The notes beneath the pieces were generated by a model that was not told where the DNA came from, ran no database searches, and saw nothing but the letters and a program-made list of their open reading frames with translations. From Oscillospiraceae bacterium (lineage in GTDB: Bacteria; Bacillota; Clostridia; Saccharofermentanales; Fastidiosipilaceae): DNA of 36,589 bases. How positions within the stretch are numbered: position 1 is the first letter of the stretch; each line of letters starts with the position of its first letter. Shown in pieces: positions 32,193 through 36,589 of the stretch. The stretch spans positions 1 to 36,589 of the forward strand of contig JAQWFM010000017.1 in NCBI GenBank assembly GCA_028704415.1. Reading direction: 5' to 3'. The position numbers and the translations under genes were made by a program.

Positions 32193-34112
32193 TCAGGCTT
32201 CAGTATAATGCCAGGTCTGCTGCTTGGTATCAATCTCAATCGTGCTGCCGTCAGCAAATGTCGTCCGCTCCCGGCTATAGTCAGCCGCCGTAAATTCATG
32301 TTTCATCATTTCCTGAAAGGCTAAGCGGCGGTTTAACTGGGCTACCGGCCGGCAGCGCTCCAGCTGCTGAGGCAAATCCAAGGGCAGTTTATCCTCAAAG
32401 GATCCGTCAATATTACTATAAGCCGGATCCCGCTCCAGATAGGGCAGCCCCGCATTGAGCAAAGCATAGAGCATGTGATCTTCTTGCGGGGACAACCGGT
32501 CCATCATCCAGGGCTGCAGGACACAGTCGTGATAGACCAGATTGAACAAGGGCAGCGGCCGGCCGGCCGCCGCGGTACCTGGCGCCTGCAACATGTGTTC
32601 ATAGGGGGCATACTGGCAAAAAACCTGCGCCGGCATAGCCCAGTCATTGACTTCTTCGGACCCGGGCGCAATCCCATGGGCCAGCAGCCAGTTAAAGCAG
32701 TCCAGGCGATAGCGGTAACTGTCTTGTCTGGTTATGCGGTGCCGCCAGTTGGCGCATTCATCCCCCTCGTTGCAGGTAAACACATCCAGATAGCTGCCGT
32801 CCTGCTGAATCCCCTGGGCGCTGAGCCGGCTCTGGTTGCGTTGCAGATAAAGCGGCGCCAGACTGGTGCAGAGGTAGTTTTGTTCGCCGCCGGCCCAAAA
32901 ATGATGGCCAGGATAGCTGCCATCAGGGTTTTGACAGGCGTCTTCCAGCGTAAACGTCGGGGCAGTATGATAATAGTCACGGTATTGCTCATGCAAAATC
33001 AAGGCATCGCCGTGCTGGTGCAAGGTGTCTTGCAACTGCCGCAGGCCCTCCGGCCCTCCCGCCTCTTGACAGACTTCAAAATAGTCCGGATGACTATTGT
33101 CATAGCCCGGCTGGGCCCAGCCATCCAGATGCAGCAGCAGTTTATCCGCGCCCAGCCGGTGAAGCTGTTCCAGCTCCGCGCAGCGCTGGCTGAAGCTAGT
33201 CAGGCAACCGTTTTTTTCCGGATGTTCCGGGTCATAAAAGGAGGACGAAGGATCCACCCGTTGCTTGATGCCCTTATGCAGGACCATGCTGCCAGGTAGC
33301 TGCCGGATCAGCGGCAGTTGTTCTGACTTTTCTGCCAAGGTACGCAGCCGGCCCTGCTCCCGGGCATAAAGCCGGTAATTTTTGCAGATGCTGTTATAGT
33401 CGCAGTCAGGCCAAAAGCGGTACAAAAAGCGATAGCGTTCCCGCATCAGGCCTAAACTAGGTTCCAGCCATAAGCCAAGACGGGTCTGGCTGCCATCGGG
33501 AGCCTGTTTCAGGGTATAGCCGGCATTGGCGGGGGTCTGGCAGATCATCAGGTAGCCGCGACGCTCTCTGACCTGCGCAAACCAGGGCATGTAACTGGCG
33601 GCAGTATTAAAGCGGCCGTTAAACGGGAGGTCAGTCAGCGGGGTCGGCCAGTTATTGGGGATCTGCAGGCCCTGACGCAGATTCAATAAGGTATACCAAT
33701 CTCCGCGGACCTGGTCAAAGTCCAGCGGACCCGGCCAATAGACTGCGGCAAGCCCCGGGCAGCTGGCGCGCGGAATCCACTCCATATGCAGATCACCGGT
33801 CACGGTTTCCAACCAGATGAGCGTTTCAAAGGCAATCTCCTGACCGGAAGGGTCAGCTATAGCCGCGGCAAAATCACGATAACTGCAGCTCAGGCCCGTC
33901 CCCAGGCCATCTTGTCTGGTTTCACAGGTCTGAACCCGGGCTTGGGTAAAGTCAATCTGCCGGCCGTCCTGAGTCACAAAGTAAGGTTTATAACCTGCGG
34001 TCCAGGTCCACTGTTCACGGTGGCTGCTAATGGTCAGGCCGCCGGTCTCCGGTTCGAGTTTAATGGAGAGCTCTGCTTCAGGCAGGTCACAGCTCAGGGG
34101 TGCTGATTTCAT
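32193..34112 (-). CDS. Putative GH101/GH129-like glycoside hydrolase
   Basis: 639 residues, cytoplasmic (no signal peptide). An N-terminal beta-rich domain (about 1-190: ELSIKLEPETGGLTI, LIWLETVTGDLHMEW) is followed by a TIM-barrel-like part with LLLHLDGWAQPGYDNSHPDY, ILHEQYRDYY, DGSYLDVFTCNEGDE and GSEEVNDWA. An Asp in a GxYxDV-type strand followed some 40 residues later by a Glu matches the pattern of GH101/GH129 alpha-N-acetylgalactosaminidases, and the length is close to bifidobacterial GH129 (about 630). The neighbouring GH109-type gene supports action on alpha-GalNAc. I cannot exclude another retaining hydrolase or a DUF5696-type protein. No clear ribosome site precedes ATG at 34112. 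Confidence 0.5.
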   Translation of the reverse strand: MKSAPLSCDLPEAELSIKLEPETGGLTISSHREQWTWTAGYKPYFVTQDGRQIDFTQARVQTCETRQDGLGTGLSCSYRDFAAAIADPSGQEIAFETLIWLETVTGDLHMEWIPRASCPGLAAVYWPGPLDFDQVRGDWYTLLNLRQGLQIPNNWPTPLTDLPFNGRFNTAASYMPWFAQVRERRGYLMICQTPANAGYTLKQAPDGSQTRLGLWLEPSLGLMRERYRFLYRFWPDCDYNSICKNYRLYAREQGRLRTLAEKSEQLPLIRQLPGSMVLHKGIKQRVDPSSSFYDPEHPEKNGCLTSFSQRCAELEQLHRLGADKLLLHLDGWAQPGYDNSHPDYFEVCQEAGGPEGLRQLQDTLHQHGDALILHEQYRDYYHTAPTFTLEDACQNPDGSYPGHHFWAGGEQNYLCTSLAPLYLQRNQSRLSAQGIQQDGSYLDVFTCNEGDECANWRHRITRQDSYRYRLDCFNWLLAHGIAPGSEEVNDWAMPAQVFCQYAPYEHMLQAPGTAAAGRPLPLFNLVYHDCVLQPWMMDRLSPQEDHMLYALLNAGLPYLERDPAYSNIDGSFEDKLPLDLPQQLERCRPVAQLNRRLAFQEMMKHEFTAADYSRERTTFADGSTIEIDTKQQTWHYTEA

Positions 34113-34262
34113 GTATTTCTTATACCGTCGCTTTCATAAACCGTCTCAAGGCCGCGGATGCAAACTATATACTCAAGCTAACCTTATTATTTCCACCTGA
34201 TTATGTCTTATCCGTTTACCTACATAACTTGTCATATTATACAGGTATGAAAGCGGCTCTGC
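34113..34262 (-). promoter_or_regulatory. AT-rich promoter region of the glycosidase pair
   Basis: TATAAT at 34241-34236 on the minus strand is a possible -10 with a weak -35. A second possibility is TTGAGA near 34153 with TATAAG near 34125, which would leave almost no leader. A 10-bp inverted repeat (CGCTTTCATA at 34129-34138, TATGAAAGCG at 34246-34255) brackets the region. No terminator of the ABC gene was found. Confidence 0.35.
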
Positions 34263-35048
34263 TCAACTGACTGCACTGCTACGGGTGCTCTGGTTAAAGC
34301 GCTCTAAAAACTGCTGGGTTCTGCTTTCATGAGGGCAGGTCAACACCGCTTCAGGGCTGCCTTGCTCGGCAATGACGCCCTGATCCATAAAGATAATCCG
34401 GTCGGCAACCTGGCGGGCAAAACTCAGCTCATGCGTTACCACCACCATGGTCATCCCCTGAGCTGCCACCGACGCCATAACCGCCAGGACTTCGCCTACC
34501 AGCTCCGGATCCAGCGCCGAGGTCGGTTCATCAAACAGAATGACCTGTGGCTGCAAAGCCAGCGCCCGGGCTATCCCCACCCGCTGCTGCTGACCGCCGG
34601 ACAATTGAGCCGGATAAAAATCCAGCCGGTCAGCCAGGCCAACCCGGTCTAAATAAGCGGCGGCACTGGCACGGGCTGACCGCCGGCTGATACCCTGCGC
34701 GGTGACCAGGCCTTCCATAACGTTTTCCAGCGCCGTTTTGTTGCGGAACAAGTTATAATGCTGAAACACCATAGCTACTTTTTGGCGCAGCTGCTGCACT
34801 TTGCGGCGTTGGGCCGCTCTGCTTTCAGCGGCATCCAGGTGAATCCCATCAATACAGATACCGCCCTCATCCGGACGTTCCAAATAATTGATGCAGCGTA
34901 GTAACGTAGACTTACCCGAACCACTGGGTCCGATGATGACGACCACTTCGCCGGGGTTGACCTTGAAGCTGATGCCCTTAAGCACCTCTGTTTTGCCAAA
35001 ATCTTTTTTGACTTGACTAACCGATAACATCGACTGAAGCTTAGACAT
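34263..35048 (-). CDS. Polar amino acid ABC transporter ATP-binding protein
   Basis: 261 residues from ATG at 35048, nine nt after AAAGGA; an upstream in-frame ATG overlaps that site. GlnQ/TcyN-type ATPase: Walker [11 protein letters not shown]-loop MVFQHYNLF, signature LSGGQQQRV, Walker [13 protein letters not shown] and H-loop VVTHE are all intact. It forms a dimer that powers the fused binding-protein/permease encoded just upstream (41 nt away). Polar amino acids such as cystine or glutamine are the usual substrates; the exact one is not determined. Confidence 0.92.
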   Translation of the reverse strand: MSKLQSMLSVSQVKKDFGKTEVLKGISFKVNPGEVVVIIGPSGSGKSTLLRCINYLERPDEGGICIDGIHLDAAESRAAQRRKVQQLRQKVAMVFQHYNLFRNKTALENVMEGLVTAQGISRRSARASAAAYLDRVGLADRLDFYPAQLSGGQQQRVGIARALALQPQVILFDEPTSALDPELVGEVLAVMASVAAQGMTMVVVTHELSFARQVADRIIFMDQGVIAEQGSPEAVLTCPHESRTQQFLERFNQSTRSSAVS

Positions 35049-35089
35049 TTGCTGACATCCTTTCATATTCAGACTGACTCAAGTTGAGT

Positions 35090-36589
35090 TCACGCCGCAG
35101 TGGTGGGCAGGTAGCGGCTGACCCGCCGTTCCAGCAGCAGCAGACAGCGCTCCACCAACAGGCAGATACCCCAGTAGATGAGCGCGGAATCAATGTAGAC
35201 TTCAAAAAAGCGCAGGTTGCGCGCGCCAATAATTTTTGCCTGGCCCATGATATCCACCTCGGCTATTATGAAAGCTAGGGAGGTGTTTTGAAGCAGACCA
35301 ATAAAGGTGTTGACAAAGTTAGGCAGCGCAATGACCAGGGCCTGCGGAAAGACTATCCGCCACAGCCCCTGCCGCCGGCTCATGCCCACGGAGTACGCCG
35401 CTTCAAGCTGACCGCGGTCCACCGCCTGAATAGCCGCGCGGATGCTCTCAGATAAATAGGCGCCCACATTGAGGGAAAAGGAGACATAAACAAAGACTAT
35501 AGCCGGAATCTGACTGACGTCAGTCTGCCAACCGTAGCGCACGTTCATAAATAATAAAACTTTGGGAATACCGTAGTAGGACAGATACATCTGCACCAGC
35601 AACGGGGTACCGCGGGTAAAAGAGACGTAGATTGCTGCCAGCCAGTTTAAGACCGGGACGTGGTAGAGCTTAATTAAGGCGGTTAACAGGCCAATTAACA
35701 GACCTAAGGTCATAGCAACCAGCGCAATCAGGAGTGTCACCGGAGCATACTTAAGAATTTCTGGGAATGATTGCAGCAGGTACGGCAGGTCAAATAACGA
35801 TTGTTCCGTATTAGTTGAGTCGCTCTGCGTGGAGCTGGAGCTGTCTGCTGTGGTGCTGGCAGGATCAGTTGGCGCCGCGGTTGCGGCTGATGCCGCCCCA
35901 TTGTTTGCTGCGGAGTCAGTTGCGCCGCCTTCCGTGGACAAGCTCGTGTAGTCCGCGCCAAACCATTCCTGCGACAGCGCAGCCAAGGTTCCATCCGCTC
36001 GCATAGCCGCCAAGGCCTGATCCACTGCGGCTCGCAAATCCGCGTCCGCCGCATCCTGACGGAAGACCAGATAGGAAGGGGTTTGGGTTACCGCTTGGCC
36101 TATCACCTGCAGATTCAACCCCATATCACTGATATATTTTTGAGCCACCAAGGCATCATTAATGGTTGCGTCGAGACGCCCCCCGGCAATATCTTCCAGC
36201 ACGCTGGAAATATTACCTTCATAGTATTGGATCTCAATTTGAACTTCGTGCTCTTGGTTATACGTTTCAAAAATCTGTGCAAACGAGGTCCCGACGGACA
36301 CTCCCACTTTTAACCCTGCCAAATCGTCCAAAGTCTGGATATCATCTCTACCGCTGCGAGTAATCAGCGAGGTCTGCGATACAAAATAGTTGGAGGCAGA
36401 AAAGCTATACTTTTGGCGTTTTTCGGCAGATTGAGAAATCTGGTCCGCAATCATATCATATTTATGCGATTCCAGACCTAAAAACAGACTGTCCCAAGGT
36501 ACAGCCTGTAATTCAAAAACATAGTTGTCCAAGCGACGATCCAGCTCTTGAACCACCGCCACATCATAACCGGTCAAATTATTCTGATC
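35090..36589 (-). CDS. Fused amino acid binding protein and permease, 5' end beyond the window
   Basis: Open to the right edge; the first visible residues are DQNNLTGYDVAV, which is the interior of a family 3 solute-binding domain, so the signal peptide and first strands are missing. Binding domain to about visible residue 215, then a low-complexity Ala/Thr/Ser/Asp linker of about 50 residues, then an amino acid permease of the HisM/GlnP type with TLLIALVAMTLGLLIGLL, the EAA loop QLEAAYSVGMSRRQGLWRIVFPQA and NTSLAFIIAEVDIMGQA. Fusing receptor and pore places a binding domain permanently at the membrane surface. The downstream ATPase gene completes the importer. Confidence 0.9.
   Translation of the reverse strand, partial: DQNNLTGYDVAVVQELDRRLDNYVFELQAVPWDSLFLGLESHKYDMIADQISQSAEKRQKYSFSASNYFVSQTSLITRSGRDDIQTLDDLAGLKVGVSVGTSFAQIFETYNQEHEVQIEIQYYEGNISSVLEDIAGGRLDATINDALVAQKYISDMGLNLQVIGQAVTQTPSYLVFRQDAADADLRAAVDQALAAMRADGTLAALSQEWFGADYTSLSTEGGATDSAANNGAASAATAAPTDPASTTADSSSSTQSDSTNTEQSLFDLPYLLQSFPEILKYAPVTLLIALVAMTLGLLIGLLTALIKLYHVPVLNWLAAIYVSFTRGTPLLVQMYLSYYGIPKVLLFMNVRYGWQTDVSQIPAIVFVYVSFSLNVGAYLSESIRAAIQAVDRGQLEAAYSVGMSRRQGLWRIVFPQALVIALPNFVNTFIGLLQNTSLAFIIAEVDIMGQAKIIGARNLRFFEVYIDSALIYWGICLLVERCLLLLERRVSRYLPTTAA

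Noticed and set aside
34129-34255. Small inverted-repeat element (MITE or insertion sequence ends)
   Set aside because: Only a 10-bp inverted repeat, no target duplication and no transposase; kept only as part of the promoter region note.

Overview
The window looks like a chromosomal segment of an anaerobic Bacillota, most likely a fairly GC-rich member of the Clostridia. Supporting signs are a YesM/YesN two-component pair beside an LplB/LplC-type sugar transporter, an oxygen-sensitive class III ribonucleotide reductase (nrdG, nrdD), a DUF438/hemerythrin/PAS protein, a TPP-riboswitch-controlled YkoE/YkoD/YkoC thiamine-precursor transporter, lipobox proteins and strong AGGAGG ribosome sites. 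No rRNA, tRNA, CRISPR array, phage gene or insertion sequence was seen. Family calls come from reading the proteins; no database search was run.

Layout. 1-723 (-): edge-truncated lipoprotein with about 23 TPEPTA/V hexapeptide repeats. 1085-9370 (-): glycan operon in the order permease B, permease C, solute-binding lipoprotein, sensor kinase, response regulator, GH29 alpha-L-fucosidase. Three of its six genes carry a disabling lesion, each of a different kind. 9673-11857 (-): ferritin-like protein, cupin, and DUF438/hemerythrin/PAS protein. 12123-15687 (+): nrdG and nrdD. nrdD is fused to a C-terminal glutaredoxin-like domain and has a promoter overlapped by two NrdR-like boxes. 15708-19924: DUF218 protein, PanE-like reductase (-), histidine phosphatase, metallophosphoesterase, DUF488 protein. 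19984-21429 (-): uncharacterised radical SAM/SPASM-like enzyme. 21714-25093 (+): aldo/keto reductase, MetY and an SLC13-like permease. 25248-29243 (+): TPP riboswitch, intrinsic terminator, ykoE, a THI5/NMT1-like protein without signal peptide, ykoD and ykoC.

29326-30930 (-): a three-gene hipBST-type toxin-antitoxin locus. Its control region holds three dyad operators with centres exactly 41 bp apart, one sitting between the -35 and -10 of the hipB promoter. 30944-34112 (-): two enzymes that may act on alpha-GalNAc, a GH109-type NAD-dependent glycosidase and a larger GH101/GH129-like protein. 34263-36589 (-): polar amino acid ABC transporter with an ATPase and a fused binding-protein/permease cut by the right edge.

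The fucosidase and the GH109-type enzyme together suggest use of host-type O-glycans or blood-group structures, with the fucose part apparently being lost. The most interesting regulatory structure is the hipBST control region. The strongest genome-evolution observation is the cluster-restricted gene decay at 1085-8445.
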